Of a DNA stretch of 64,000 nucleotides, positions 36,625-44,826 are shown piece after piece. The stretch is from the NCBI GenBank assembly GCA_965199805.1, contig CBDATO010000001.1, positions 1,798,001 to 1,862,000 on the forward strand. The letters are read 5' to 3'. The notes below the pieces were generated by a model that was not told the DNA's origin, did no database searches, and saw only the letters and a list, made by a program, of their open reading frames with translations. The stretch is from DATAZK01 sp965199805 (lineage in GTDB: Bacteria > Actinomycetota > Actinomycetes > Frankiales > Frankiaceae). Positions within the stretch are counted from its first letter, which is position 1. Each line of letters starts with the position of its first letter. The translations under genes and the position numbers were made by a program.

Positions 36625-37101
36625 CTACGGTTGCGTGGCGGAATCGGATGGGGTCGGAACGGGGTATGCGGGGTCTACCGGGTCTGCGGAGCCATCGGGC
36701 GAGCCGTCCGCCGCGGTGCGCGCCTCGTTCTCCCGGCGGAACGAGTCGTAGATCTCGATGAGCACCTGCTTCTGGCGCTCGGTCAGGAACGGGTCGTGCA
36801 GCAGTGACTGGGCGAGCTCGGTGCCCTCGCGCTCGTCGAGGATCCCGGCCTGGACGTACAGCGCCTCTGCCGAGATCCGCAGCGCCTTCGCGATCTGCTG
36901 CAGGATCTCCGCCGACGGCTTGCGCAGGCCGCGCTCGATCTGGCTCAGGTAGGGGTTGCTCACCCCGGCCTGCTTCGCCAGCTGCCGCAAAGAGATCTGT
37001 GCGGTACGCCGCTGCTCGCGGATGTACTCGCCGAGACCCCGCACGGCCGCCGGGCTCGAGGCCAGCGCGGGCGAAAGGCCCGGGACGGACAAGTTGGGCA
37101 T
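36625..37101 (-). CDS. XRE-family transcriptional regulator (Rv0474-like)
   Basis: 158 residues; helix-turn-helix at about residues 28-85 (QISLRQLAKQAGVSNPYLSQIE), then a helical region and a Pro/Asp-rich tail. ATG at 37101 with GGGAGGTG six bases ahead. It probably regulates itself and the HbhA-like gene, through the inverted repeat 23 bases upstream. Ligand unknown. Confidence 0.85.
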   Translation of the reverse strand: MPNLSVPGLSPALASSPAAVRGLGEYIREQRRTAQISLRQLAKQAGVSNPYLSQIERGLRKPSAEILQQIAKALRISAEALYVQAGILDEREGTELAQSLLHDPFLTERQKQVLIEIYDSFRRENEARTAADGSPDGSADPVDPAYPVPTPSDSATQP

Positions 37102-37123
37102 CCGCCGCACCTCCCTTTCGTCG

Positions 37124-37163
37124 TGCTTGCAAGAGTAAGCACCACTGCTCGCAATTGCAAGCA
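37124..37163. promoter_or_regulatory. Inverted repeat upstream of the XRE regulator
   Basis: Perfect nine-base arms TGCTTGCAA (37124-37132) and TTGCAAGCA (37155-37163). Each arm carries the palindrome TTGCAA, 28 bases apart. This is the natural candidate operator of the adjacent regulator; binding is inference. Confidence 0.5.
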
Positions 37164-37247
37164 GTCAGCTAGCACCGCCCGCTAGTGGGCCGCCGCGCCG
37201 GTTTGCTTGACTGATCCGGCCCGCCCCGCCCGACGTCAGGAGCCCCT

Positions 37248-38390
37248 GTGCCGCGATCCGGACCCCTCACCGGCGTACGCGTGCTCGAGCTGGCGGGCAT
37301 CGGCCCCGGGCCGACGGCCGCGATGATGCTCGCCGACATGGGGGCCGAGGTGCTGCGCATCGAGCGCCCGGGCGGCAACAACGGCGCCGGCGCCACCCGG
37401 TACGACGTGCCCGCCCGCGGTCGCCGTTCGGCCATCGTCGACCTGCGCAACCCCGTGGCCGCCGAGGTGGTGCTGCGCCTCGTCGAGTCGGCCGACGCGC
37501 TCATCGAGGGCAACCGGCCCGGTGTCACCGAGCGGCTCGGCATCGGCCCCGACGTGTGCCTGGCCCGCAACCCCCGGTTGGTGTACGCCCGCATGACCGG
37601 CTGGGGCCAGTACGGCCCGATCGCCGCCACCGCCGGTCACGACATCGGCTACATCGCCCTCACCGGCGCCCTGCACGCCATCGGTGATGCCGAGAAGCCG
37701 ACCATCCCGCTCAACCTGGTCGGCGACTTCGGCGGCGGCAGCACGTATCTGGTGATGGGCATCCTCGCCGCGATCATCGAGGCGCGCACGTCGGGCCAGG
37801 GCCAGGTCGTCGACGCCGCGATCTCCGACGGCGCGGCGAACCTCATGTCGTTCCTCTACGGCCTGCACTCGGCCGGCGTGTGGCGCGACGAGCGCCGGTC
37901 CAACCTGCTCGACGGCGGACTGCCCTGGTACGACGTCTACGCCACCTCCGACGGCAAGCACATGGCGGTCGGGGCGCTGGAGGAGAAGTTCTACCAGGCC
38001 CTGCTGCTCGGCCTCGGCATCCCGCCGGAGGAGGGCTCGCGCAGCGGCGACAACCGTGAGGCGCTGCGGCGGCGCTTCACCGAGATCTTCGCCTCCCGCA
38101 CCCGCGACGAGTGGACGGCCGTCTTCGCCGACACCGACGCGTGCGTGGTGCCCGTGCTGTCCATGGCCGAGGCGCCGCAGCATCCGCACAACGTGGCGCG
38201 GGGGACGTTCGTGGAGGTCGACGGTGTGGTGCAGCCGGCGCCGGCGCCCCGCTTCGGGCGTACGCCGAGCGCGGTCTCCGGGCCGCCCAGCGTGCCGGGC
38301 ACGCACACCCGTGACGCCCTGGACGACTGGGGCATCGACGACGTCGAGACGCTCCTCGCCTCAGGCGTCGTCACCCAGGCCGGCAGCTAG
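37248..38390 (+). CDS. Alpha-methylacyl-CoA racemase / CaiB-BaiF family CoA-transferase
   Basis: 380 residues, close to MCR of M. tuberculosis. The racemase residues are in place: His in TAGHDIGYIALTGAL and Asp in LVGDFGGGSTYLVMG. It would epimerise 2-methylacyl-CoA esters so that beta-oxidation can proceed. GTG start with CAGGAG six bases ahead. Convergent with the LOG gene, overlapping it by four bases. Confidence 0.88.
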   Translation: MPRSGPLTGVRVLELAGIGPGPTAAMMLADMGAEVLRIERPGGNNGAGATRYDVPARGRRSAIVDLRNPVAAEVVLRLVESADALIEGNRPGVTERLGIGPDVCLARNPRLVYARMTGWGQYGPIAATAGHDIGYIALTGALHAIGDAEKPTIPLNLVGDFGGGSTYLVMGILAAIIEARTSGQGQVVDAAISDGAANLMSFLYGLHSAGVWRDERRSNLLDGGLPWYDVYATSDGKHMAVGALEEKFYQALLLGLGIPPEEGSRSGDNREALRRRFTEIFASRTRDEWTAVFADTDACVVPVLSMAEAPQHPHNVARGTFVEVDGVVQPAPAPRFGRTPSAVSGPPSVPGTHTRDALDDWGIDDVETLLASGVVTQAGS

Positions 38391-38974
38391 CGCGTCGCCG
38401 CCGGCGGCGGCGTCCACTTCGGGACGGCGGTGGGCTCCCACGCCGTCATGTCCGCGACGAGCTCGGCCGGGGTCGACCGGCTGAGCAGCAGCTTGCGGTG
38501 GTCGGGGCGTACGAAGCCCTCCGTGACCATGTGGTCGGCGAGCTGGAGCAGCAGCGAGTAGAACCCGGCGACGTCGAGCAGCCCGATCGGCTTCGCGTGC
38601 AGGCCGAGCTGCGCCCACGTGGTGATCTCCGCGAGCTCCTCGAGCGTGCCGAAGCCGCCCGGCAGCGCGATGAAGCCTTCCGACAGGTCGGCCATCAGCG
38701 CCTTGCGCTCGTGCATGCTGCCGGTGACGTGCAGCTCCGTGAGCCCGGCATGGGCCAGCTCGCGGTCGACCAGATGGCGGGGGATGACCCCGTACGCCCG
38801 GCCGCCGGCCGCGAGTACGGCATCGGCCACCGCGCCCATGAGCCCGACGGACGCACCGCCGTAGACGAGGTCGATGCCCTGCTCGCCCAGGTGCCGGCCG
38901 AGCTCGGTGGCGGCGGCGCGGTATTCGGGACGGGTGCCGTTCGCGGACCCGCAGAAGACGCAGACGGACTTCAG
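38387..38974 (-). CDS. LOG family (TIGR00730) nucleotide-binding protein, CTG start
   Basis: 195 residues with the family signature PGGFGTLEE and the N-terminal SVCVFCGSANGTRPEY. To include this conserved N-terminus translation has to begin at the CTG at 38974, which overlaps the rsiG stop (CTGA) and has AGGGAGA six bases ahead; the first ATG (38839) would cut off 45 conserved residues. LOG proteins hydrolyse nucleoside monophosphates such as cytokinin ribotides; the bacterial function is usually unknown. Confidence 0.85.
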   Translation of the reverse strand: MKSVCVFCGSANGTRPEYRAAATELGRHLGEQGIDLVYGGASVGLMGAVADAVLAAGGRAYGVIPRHLVDRELAHAGLTELHVTGSMHERKALMADLSEGFIALPGGFGTLEELAEITTWAQLGLHAKPIGLLDVAGFYSLLLQLADHMVTEGFVRPDHRKLLLSRSTPAELVADMTAWEPTAVPKWTPPPAATR

Positions 38975-39540
38975 GCGACGTCTCCCTGGGGGCCGGCGTC
39001 CTCGCGCAGCAGGTCGCTGACATCGGCGCGGCCGTCGCGGTAGCGCCGGGTGATCTCGGCGCTGGCGGCGTCGAAGACGCCCTGGACCGCGCGCCGCCGG
39101 GCGGAGATGTCGGACTCGGTGGTGCGCAGGCTCTCCAGCAGCTCGCCGACCTCGCGGTCGTCGCGCTCGCCTACGTCGGTCACGTCAGCAGCCGCGAGCT
39201 GCTCCTCGAGCCGTCGGGTGGAGCCGGCATTGGTGGGCTCGGCGACGTTGTGCCGGCCGAGACCGCGGGCGGCCTGCCGGGGCGCGTCGGCCAGGATGGT
39301 GGACAGGTCGTCGACCAGGTCACCGGTGGCGCCGTCGAACCGGCGCTTCAGCTCCGCGGCCACGATGTCGACCCGTCCCTGCAGCATGCGCCGCAGGTAG
39401 GACAGGTCGGTCTCCTCCTGGCCGGCTTCGTCGCGCAGCGCGCGCACCTCGGTCAGCGGCATCTCCTCGAGGCCGACCAGGTAGTCCGACGCGAGCACCT
39501 TGTCGATCCGCCGTTTCCCGCCGGACAACACGCCTTCCAC
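38971..39540 (-). CDS. rsiG: RsiG, c-di-GMP-dependent anti-sigma factor
   Basis: 189 residues, two long helices. Each carries the RsiG signature E(X)3S(X)2R(X)3Q(X)3D: residues 43-58 (ETDLSYLRRMLQGRVD) and 142-157 (ESDISARRRAVQGVFD), which in Streptomyces bind a c-di-GMP dimer so that RsiG holds the sporulation sigma WhiG. Start GTG 39540 with GGAGGAGGT five bases ahead. No whiG gene lies in the window. It is translated into the LOG gene by overlap. Confidence 0.9.
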   Translation of the reverse strand: MEGVLSGGKRRIDKVLASDYLVGLEEMPLTEVRALRDEAGQEETDLSYLRRMLQGRVDIVAAELKRRFDGATGDLVDDLSTILADAPRQAARGLGRHNVAEPTNAGSTRRLEEQLAAADVTDVGERDDREVGELLESLRTTESDISARRRAVQGVFDAASAEITRRYRDGRADVSDLLREDAGPQGDVA

Positions 39541-39803
39541 TGGAGACCTCCTCCGAGCCAACGTGCCGGTCGCACCGATCCGGACGCTCTGCACACCTGT
39601 CGGCCGTTGCCCCCTGCACGCAAGCGGTTGGTCAGATCCCTTCGGCGGGATCGGCCCTTCGGCGCAATCAGTATGCGATGCCCAACCGCCGACCGGCTCA
39701 ACCTGCGGCCGCGCCGTGCCGAGACACCAAGCGTAGGACGTCCGACGGTCGCCGAGGTGCGTGCGACCGGACCCGGAGGACGTCGGGGGCGGAGGTGGAG
39801 CGC
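39541..39803. other. Divergent intergenic region rsiG / DUF4388 gene
   Basis: 263 bases without a credible gene. It must hold the promoters of both divergent genes. I see no clear palindrome or -35/-10 pair. Confidence 0.4.
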
Positions 39804-41111
39804 GTGCTGCGCGGCGATCTGCACACCACGTCACTGGCGGATCTGCTGCGGCAGCTGGCCGCGTCGGGCGCCGCAGGCTGCATCTACCTGCGACCGGAGA
39901 GCCCCGGACGGCAGGAGGCGCTCGTCGCCCTGCGCGGCGGTGCCGTGAGCAGCGTCGTGATGCCGGGCACCGAGGACGCCGTCGGCTCCCGCCTGGTCGT
40001 CACGGGCCACGTGCCGGCCGACGTCCTGGCATCCCTCCGTACAGAATCCGTACCAGCGGCGCGGGCCACCGACCCGTCGGCGCCGAGCCTGCCGGACCTG
40101 CTCATCCGCCGTGGCCTCGCCGACGAGCGCCTGGTGTGCACGCTCGTGCTGGAGCAGGCCCTGGCCGACCTGTCGATGATGTGCAGCTGGAAGCGCGGCG
40201 GCTGGCGCTTCCGCCGGCGCGAGCCGTTCGGCCCGGCCCTGCCCACCCCGTTGCCCGTGGCGGAGCTGCTCGCCGCCGTGGAAGCACGGCATGCCGAATG
40301 GCGCACCCTGGTCCCGATCGTGGGCGGCGCCGACACGGTCGTCGTCCTCGCAGCCACCTCCACCCCCGGTGCGCTGGAGCTCGACGTTGACAGCTACGCG
40401 CTGCTCTGCCGGGTCGACGGCGTACGCACGGTCGGCGAGCTGGCGGCTGCGGTCGGCGTCACCGCGCTGGACGCGGCCCGCGCGCTGGCCGGCCTGGTCG
40501 CCGCAGGCCTCGTCGCCGTCGAGACGCGGGCGGCCGCGCCCGCTTCGGCGATCCCGGCCCCCGCCGCGTCCGAGGACAGCTGGGGCGTCCTGGGCCTCAG
40601 TGACGCAGCTGCCACCGACGCGGCTCCGATCGACGCGGTCACGAGCGCGCTCGCCCGGGTCGCGGCCCCCTGGAAACAACCGCCCGTGGCGGCACCGACA
40701 CCAGCACGTGAAACGACAACGGTGGACGCCTCACTCGCCGCCGCGTTGACCCGGGTGAGTGCCGCGCTCGACGTCCGCTCGGCCGTCGAGAGCGCATCGG
40801 ACGACGCGGACTCCCCCGAGCCCGACCTGCGCTCGCACGCCGCCCTCCTGCTCTCGCAGCTCGCCGGCGACCCGATCGACACAGCCCAACCGGCCGAACC
40901 GGCCCGGCCGGCGGTGCCCGCTGCTGCGATCGCCGCGGCGCGCCGCGACCCCTGGTCGGCCGACACCACGATGCTCACCGACACCGCTGCCCTCATGCGC
41001 GAGCTGAGCAGCCTCGGCAACGACGACACCGGGCCGGTCACCGTCTCCCGGCCGTCGGGCGCCCCCGGTCAGAACGCCCGCAAGCGCAAGGGCCTCTTCG
41101 GCCGGAGCTGA
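39804..41111 (+). CDS. DUF4388 (PATAN-like) domain protein
   Basis: 435 residues. N-terminal DUF4388 domain (LRGDLHTTSLADLLRQLAAS, about 1-100), a middle region with a short winged-helix-like segment (VDGVRTVGELAAAVGVTALD), then an Ala/Pro/Asp-rich disordered tail ending in basic RKRKGLFGRS. DUF4388 domains are found in signalling proteins of gliding and developing bacteria. Start GTG 39804, with GGAGGTGG ahead; GTG 39795 is an alternative. Its place divergent from rsiG suggests a developmental or c-di-GMP-related role, which is a guess. Confidence 0.72.
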   Translation: MLRGDLHTTSLADLLRQLAASGAAGCIYLRPESPGRQEALVALRGGAVSSVVMPGTEDAVGSRLVVTGHVPADVLASLRTESVPAARATDPSAPSLPDLLIRRGLADERLVCTLVLEQALADLSMMCSWKRGGWRFRRREPFGPALPTPLPVAELLAAVEARHAEWRTLVPIVGGADTVVVLAATSTPGALELDVDSYALLCRVDGVRTVGELAAAVGVTALDAARALAGLVAAGLVAVETRAAAPASAIPAPAASEDSWGVLGLSDAAATDAAPIDAVTSALARVAAPWKQPPVAAPTPARETTTVDASLAAALTRVSAALDVRSAVESASDDADSPEPDLRSHAALLLSQLAGDPIDTAQPAEPARPAVPAAAIAAARRDPWSADTTMLTDTAALMRELSSLGNDDTGPVTVSRPSGAPGQNARKRKGLFGRS

Positions 41112-41123
41112 CCGCCGGAGGCG

Positions 41124-42065
41124 TTACGCCGGGTCGATGGACGCCGCGATGCCGTCCACCAGGAGCGCCGCGTCGTCCGGCACGTTGCGCTTGATCACCG
41201 CGAGCGCGACGGGTCCGAGCTCGGCCGAGTACGCGGGGGTCGTGACCCGGCCGACCGTACGGCCGCCGCTCTGCACCTCCGCATCACGCTCCGGGAGGGC
41301 GCCGTCGAGGTGCAGCAGCACCAGCCGGCGGGGCGGGCGTCCGAGGTTGTGCGTGCGCGCCACCGTCTCCTGGCCGCGGTAGCACCCCTTGTGCAGGTGC
41401 AGCGCGGTCTCGAGCCACGGGAGCTCGTTGGGGATCGTGCGGTGGTCGGTCTCGAAGCCGAGCCGGGGACGGCGGGCGGCCACCCGCAGCGCCTCGAACC
41501 CGCCGTGACCCATGAGCGGCAGACCGACGGATGCGACGGCCGCCTCGACCTCGTCGCGCGGCACCAGCAGATCCGTACCCCAGGGCATCCGATGGGCGAG
41601 CCAGGCCGACGGATGCGAGTCCGGCGCCGCGTCACCCACCACCGTGAGCACCGCGCGGTCGGCCCGCGCGTTGTCCACGCGCAGCATGAAGACCATCTTG
41701 TTCAGGTAGCCGAGCAGCGCCTCGGCGCCGCCGGGCTCGACGTCCAGCCACGTGGTCGTGCCGTCGTCGACGACGCCGAAGTGGTGCTCGACGTGCCCGT
41801 TCGGCGACAGCACGAGGGCCTCGGTGCCGACGCCCGGCGCCAGCTCCGACAGGTGCTGGCTGGTCAGCGAGTGCAGCCACGACAGCCGGTCGGGCCCCGT
41901 CACGGCGATCACCTCGCGGTGCGAGCGGTCGACCAGGGCCTGCGTCAGCAGCTGCTCCTTGATCGGCTCCCCGTAGTGGGCGGCCACCGCGGCGTCGGGC
42001 GGGTCGCCGGCCACGGCTCCGTCCCGGTCGAGCAGGACACTTGCCGATGCTTGCGCGGTCGTCAT
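41124..42065 (-). CDS. ygfZ: YgfZ/GcvT-like folate-binding protein (Fe-S cluster maintenance)
   Basis: 313 residues with the YgfZ signature KGCYRGQETVAR near residue 230 and the GcvT-like folate-binding N-terminal domain. YgfZ helps assemble or repair Fe-S enzymes using folate. ATG at 42065 overlaps the stop of the Fur-family gene. In M. tuberculosis the equivalent is Rv0811c, near nitrobindin and the sulfurtransferase genes, as here. Confidence 0.88.
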   Translation of the reverse strand: MTTAQASASVLLDRDGAVAGDPPDAAVAAHYGEPIKEQLLTQALVDRSHREVIAVTGPDRLSWLHSLTSQHLSELAPGVGTEALVLSPNGHVEHHFGVVDDGTTTWLDVEPGGAEALLGYLNKMVFMLRVDNARADRAVLTVVGDAAPDSHPSAWLAHRMPWGTDLLVPRDEVEAAVASVGLPLMGHGGFEALRVAARRPRLGFETDHRTIPNELPWLETALHLHKGCYRGQETVARTHNLGRPPRRLVLLHLDGALPERDAEVQSGGRTVGRVTTPAYSAELGPVALAVIKRNVPDDAALLVDGIAASIDPA

Positions 42066-42541
42066 GACTGCATCTCCTCGGGAACGTCTGACTCCGGTGG
42101 AACGTCGGAGCACCGGCGGCATAGTCCCGAGAAGGTCACGTGCCGGACGTCGACGAGGAAGCCGCGCTCGCGATCGAGCCGGTCGACGACGTCGGCGATC
42201 ACCTCGGGCGAGACGGACTCGACCCCGTCGCAGCGCGAGCACACCAGGTGGACGTGCGGGGCCTCGCTCGTCGCGTGGTAGGTCGGCGCCCCGTGGCGCA
42301 GATGCGCGTGCGCGACGAGGCCGAGCTCCTCGAGCAGCTCGAGGTTGCGGTAGACGGTGGAGATGTTGACGCCCTGCGCGGTCTCGCGGACCTTGCTGCA
42401 GACGTCCTCCGGCGAGGCGTGTCCCAGCTCGGCGACCGCCTCGAGCACGAGCTGGCGCTGGGCGGTCAGCCGGTGGCCGCTGGCGCGCAGCCGCTGCTGC
42501 CAGTCGTCGTCCGGAGCGTGAGCGTGCGTGTGCTGGCTCAT
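42062..42541 (-). CDS. Fur family regulator, closest to nickel regulator Nur
   Basis: 159 residues from the ATG at 42541 (GGAGGGG four bases ahead). Winged helix (GHRLTAQRQLVLEAVAEL, NISTVYRNLELLEELGLV), metal-site histidines in VAHAHLRHGAPTYH and HVHLVCSRC, structural cysteines C-x2-C twice. The sequence pattern follows Streptomyces Nur, a nickel-responsive repressor, more than Zur or FurA. No nickel transporter or superoxide dismutase gene is in the window to confirm this. Confidence 0.85.
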   Translation of the reverse strand: MSQHTHAHAPDDDWQQRLRASGHRLTAQRQLVLEAVAELGHASPEDVCSKVRETAQGVNISTVYRNLELLEELGLVAHAHLRHGAPTYHATSEAPHVHLVCSRCDGVESVSPEVIADVVDRLDRERGFLVDVRHVTFSGLCRRCSDVPPESDVPEEMQS

Positions 42542-42959
42542 GACGCCCCTCCGACCCTGGCCTCCCGGACCCCGCAAGGCTAACGGACGTGCCTGGCGGC
42601 CCCCTCGAAAAATCACCCGGATATCGAGTTGCCGGTGTCCGATTCGTGTCCTACCGTTGTCCATACACGAGAGGGGAGGTGGTCCGGTTTTGAGTAGCCA
42701 TAGGACTCGTGAGGTGGCTGTCCGCTAGTCGCCGGTCTCGTGGTCTTGCCCGGCGCGCTTCCTAGCGCTGTGAAGCGAGGTGCACTTGAGCACCGGCGCC
42801 GGCGAATACCAGGCAGACACCAAGGCCCCCGGGCGCCGTCCAGTCCAGACGGCTCGACCCCTGCTCCGCCGAGCAATCGGTTACGCGGAGGCGAAACAGC
42901 CCGGGGGTTCTGCCTGTCCCGGGTCATTCGGCCGCCGGTCCAGCCCGTTGTGCTGCCGG
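42542..42959. other. 418-base intergenic region, probable structured RNA or leader
   Basis: No convincing protein gene. Five hairpins follow one another on the plus strand: CGCTTC/GAAGCG (42756-42777), GGTGC/GCACC (42779-42794), CCGTC/GACGG (42836-42852), CTCCGC/GCGGAG (42864-42890) and CCCGGG/CCCGGG (42900-42923). Ahead of them, 42690-42728 is a 12-codon ORF (TTG start, AGGGGAGGTGG ahead) ending TAG. Hairpins pair on either strand, so the direction is open. It does not match any riboswitch consensus I could recall. Confidence 0.45.
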
Positions 42960-43487
42960 TCAGTCGATGCCCTCGTCGCGCGGGGCGCGCTCGGTCGCCC
43001 GCTGCAGCCGCGCCGACATGTACGGGCGCATCGCCTCACCCTCGGCGGCGATGTCGATCGCATATGCGAGGTCGCCCTCCACCAGGCCGTACAGCCGCTG
43101 GGAGCGCTCGACCTCCTGCGCCGTCGCCGTACGCACGGTGACGTTGTCGGCGAGCTCGATCTTCGCGCCGTCCACGTCGCCGACGTAGACCTCGGCGATG
43201 CCGTTCGGCTGGGCGATCATGACCTCGACCCGCAGCCCGGTCTCGAACGTGCCGGCCGTACGCCAGTAGCCGACCTCGCCGCCGAGCGGATCGCCTGTCT
43301 CCGGGTCCCAGGTCCGCGACTCGTACGCGAGCACCGCGAGCCCCGGCACCTGCCGGAACGTGAGCTCCTGGCCGTACGGAAAGTCGGGCACGCCGGGATA
43401 GCCGCCGACGCCCTCGCCGCGCCAGGTACCGACCAGGTACGCGATCGGAAAGAGCTGCGGCGGGAGGTCCGGCTCGATGACGGTCAC
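42960..43487 (-). CDS. Nitrobindin-like heme-binding FABP-fold protein
   Basis: 175 residues forming a ten-strand beta barrel. The GTWRGEGVGGY motif near residue 21 is the nitrobindin hallmark. The proteins bind ferric heme b and convert peroxynitrite to nitrate. M. tuberculosis Rv0813c is the counterpart, in the same neighbourhood. The distal-end heme ligand histidine is not obvious in the sequence, so heme binding should be read with caution. Confidence 0.85.
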   Translation of the reverse strand: MTVIEPDLPPQLFPIAYLVGTWRGEGVGGYPGVPDFPYGQELTFRQVPGLAVLAYESRTWDPETGDPLGGEVGYWRTAGTFETGLRVEVMIAQPNGIAEVYVGDVDGAKIELADNVTVRTATAQEVERSQRLYGLVEGDLAYAIDIAAEGEAMRPYMSARLQRATERAPRDEGID

Positions 43488-43523
43488 GGGCCGAGCGTAG
43501 TGAGAGTCAGCGCGTGATGAGGG

Positions 43524-43625
43524 TCAGCGCTGGCCGGTGTAGAGCCGGTAGACGACGTAGCCGCTGAACCACGTGCAGACCAGGAACACCAGCACGAGCA
43601 GGCTCGTGTAGACGATCTCCAGCAC
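43524..43625 (-). CDS. 33-residue single-span membrane protein
   Basis: GTG start, LEIVYTSLLVLVFLVCTWF then SGYVVYRLYTGQR: one membrane helix and a basic end. Small proteins of this kind occur beside DsrE and nitrobindin genes in other actinomycetes, to my recollection. The ribosome site is weak. It lies 36 bases upstream of the nitrobindin gene and divergent from dsrE. Confidence 0.6.
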   Translation of the reverse strand: MLEIVYTSLLVLVFLVCTWFSGYVVYRLYTGQR

Positions 43626-43686
43626 CCGCCGAGCGTAACCGACCCGGGGCAGCCGGCGCGTCGACGGCGCCGGTAGCGTCCGACAC

Positions 43687-44046
43687 ATGCGCAAGCTGCT
43701 GATCAAGGTCACGGCGGGCAGTGACGCCCCGGAGCGCTGCGCACAGGCGTTCACCGTGGCGGCGACGGCCGTCGGTGCCGGGGCCGACGTAGAGCTGTGG
43801 CTCACCGGCGAGTCGGCGTGGTTCGCGCTGCCCGGCCGGGCGGCGGGCTTCGAGCTCGACCACTCGGCCCCGCTCGACGGACTGCTCGACGCGGTGCTCG
43901 CCGCCGGCAGCGTCACGCTGTGCACCCAGTGCGCAGCCCGCCGCTCGATCACGCCCGAGGACGTCATCCCCGGCATCCGCATCGCCGGCGCCGCGAGCTT
44001 CGTCGAGTCGGCACTGACCGACGGCGTCCAGGCCCTCGTCTACTAG
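43687..44046 (+). CDS. DsrE family sulfur-relay-like protein
   Basis: 119 residues with the DsrE fold; a cysteine pair in TLCTQCAARRSI could carry sulfur. Lies next to a rhodanese, a second sulfurtransferase and DUF1416, so sulfur transfer or sulfane handling is likely. ATG start; 15 bases before the rhodanese gene. Confidence 0.82.
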   Translation: MRKLLIKVTAGSDAPERCAQAFTVAATAVGAGADVELWLTGESAWFALPGRAAGFELDHSAPLDGLLDAVLAAGSVTLCTQCAARRSITPEDVIPGIRIAGAASFVESALTDGVQALVY

Positions 44047-44061
44047 CCCGGGAGCGTCCCC

Positions 44062-44490
44062 TTGAGCCGTTCGATCACCGACGTCCTCACCGCCGCCCGC
44101 AGCCGCATCCGCCGGCTCGACCCGCGGCAGGCGTCCGACGCGATGGCCCATGGCGCCCTGCTGGTCGACATCCGCCCGGTGTGGCAGCGCGCCGAGGTCG
44201 GCCAGGTGCCGGGGGCCCTGGTCATCGAGCGCAACCACCTGGAGTGGCGGCTCGACCCGGCGAGCGACGCACGGATCGCCGAGGCCACCGGGTACGACGT
44301 CGAGGTCGTCGTCCTGTGCATGGAGGGCTACACGTCGAGCCTCGCGGCGGACGCGTTGCGCGAGCTGGGGCTGCACCGGGCGGCCGATGTCGACGGCGGC
44401 TTCGCGGCCTGGAAGGCCGCCGGGCTGCCGACCGAGCCGGGGCCGCAGGTGGCGTACCGGGGCGAGGACCAGGCCCGACCGCCCGCCTGA
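44062..44490 (+). CDS. Single-domain rhodanese-like sulfurtransferase
   Basis: 142 residues, TTG start with GGGAG ahead. Active-site loop VVLCMEGYTSSLAA holds the persulfide-forming cysteine; the DIRPVWQRAEVG segment is the usual N-terminal rhodanese landmark. Probably works with the DsrE protein encoded just upstream. Confidence 0.85.
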   Translation: MSRSITDVLTAARSRIRRLDPRQASDAMAHGALLVDIRPVWQRAEVGQVPGALVIERNHLEWRLDPASDARIAEATGYDVEVVVLCMEGYTSSLAADALRELGLHRAADVDGGFAAWKAAGLPTEPGPQVAYRGEDQARPPA

Positions 44491-44509
44491 GGCCGACGGC
44501 AGCCTGAGC

Positions 44510-44824
44510 TCAGATGCTCGTGGCGTGAGCGGTCATCAGCAGAGCCGCCTCGACCGCCTCGCCCTTGCGGGCCACGACCTTCGCCTCGCCCACGCCGAGC
44601 GCCGAGAGGGCGCGCAGCGTCCACTGACCGGGCCGGGCGAAGAACCGGAACTGGCCGGTAGCGCTGGTGACGACCTCGGCGACGAAATCGCCTTCGGCGT
44701 CCAGCAGGCGGACGTAGACGGCGGCCATGGGCTGACCGTCCAGGGTCGCGGTGCCTTGAATGACCGACTCCCTGGCCACGGCGATCCCTTCTGTCGAGAA
44801 CCCGCCGACGGGGGGTGCGCACAT
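44510..44824 (-). CDS. DUF1416 protein (SseC-like)
   Basis: 104 residues, beta-sandwich (carboxypeptidase-regulatory-like) pattern: ESVIQGTATLDGQPMAAVYV and TGQFRFFARPGQWTLR. Always found beside cysA-type sulfurtransferase in actinobacteria (Rv0814c SseC2 next to Rv0815c). Its N-terminus carries one cysteine, MCAPP. Two bases after the sulfurtransferase gene. Function unknown. Confidence 0.85.
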   Translation of the reverse strand: MCAPPVGGFSTEGIAVARESVIQGTATLDGQPMAAVYVRLLDAEGDFVAEVVTSATGQFRFFARPGQWTLRALSALGVGEAKVVARKGEAVEAALLMTAHATSI

Positions 44825-44826
44825 GG

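Noticed and set aside
37124..37163. Nur box (tTGCaa-N5-ttGCAA) upstream of the XRE regulator
   Set aside because: The TTGCAA words are 28 bases apart, not five-base spaced, so it is not a Nur site.
38392..39023. Alternative minus-strand frame over the LOG gene
   Set aside because: Arg/Ala-rich, no family; the LOG frame has the PGGFGT signature.
42750..42930. tmRNA, RNase P RNA, SRP RNA or 6C RNA
   Set aside because: None of their conserved sequences is present, and there is no run of six C bases in the hairpin loops.
42740..43517. Plus-strand frames across the fur-nitrobindin gap
   Set aside because: No ribosome site, biased composition, and their downstream parts are antisense to nitrobindin.
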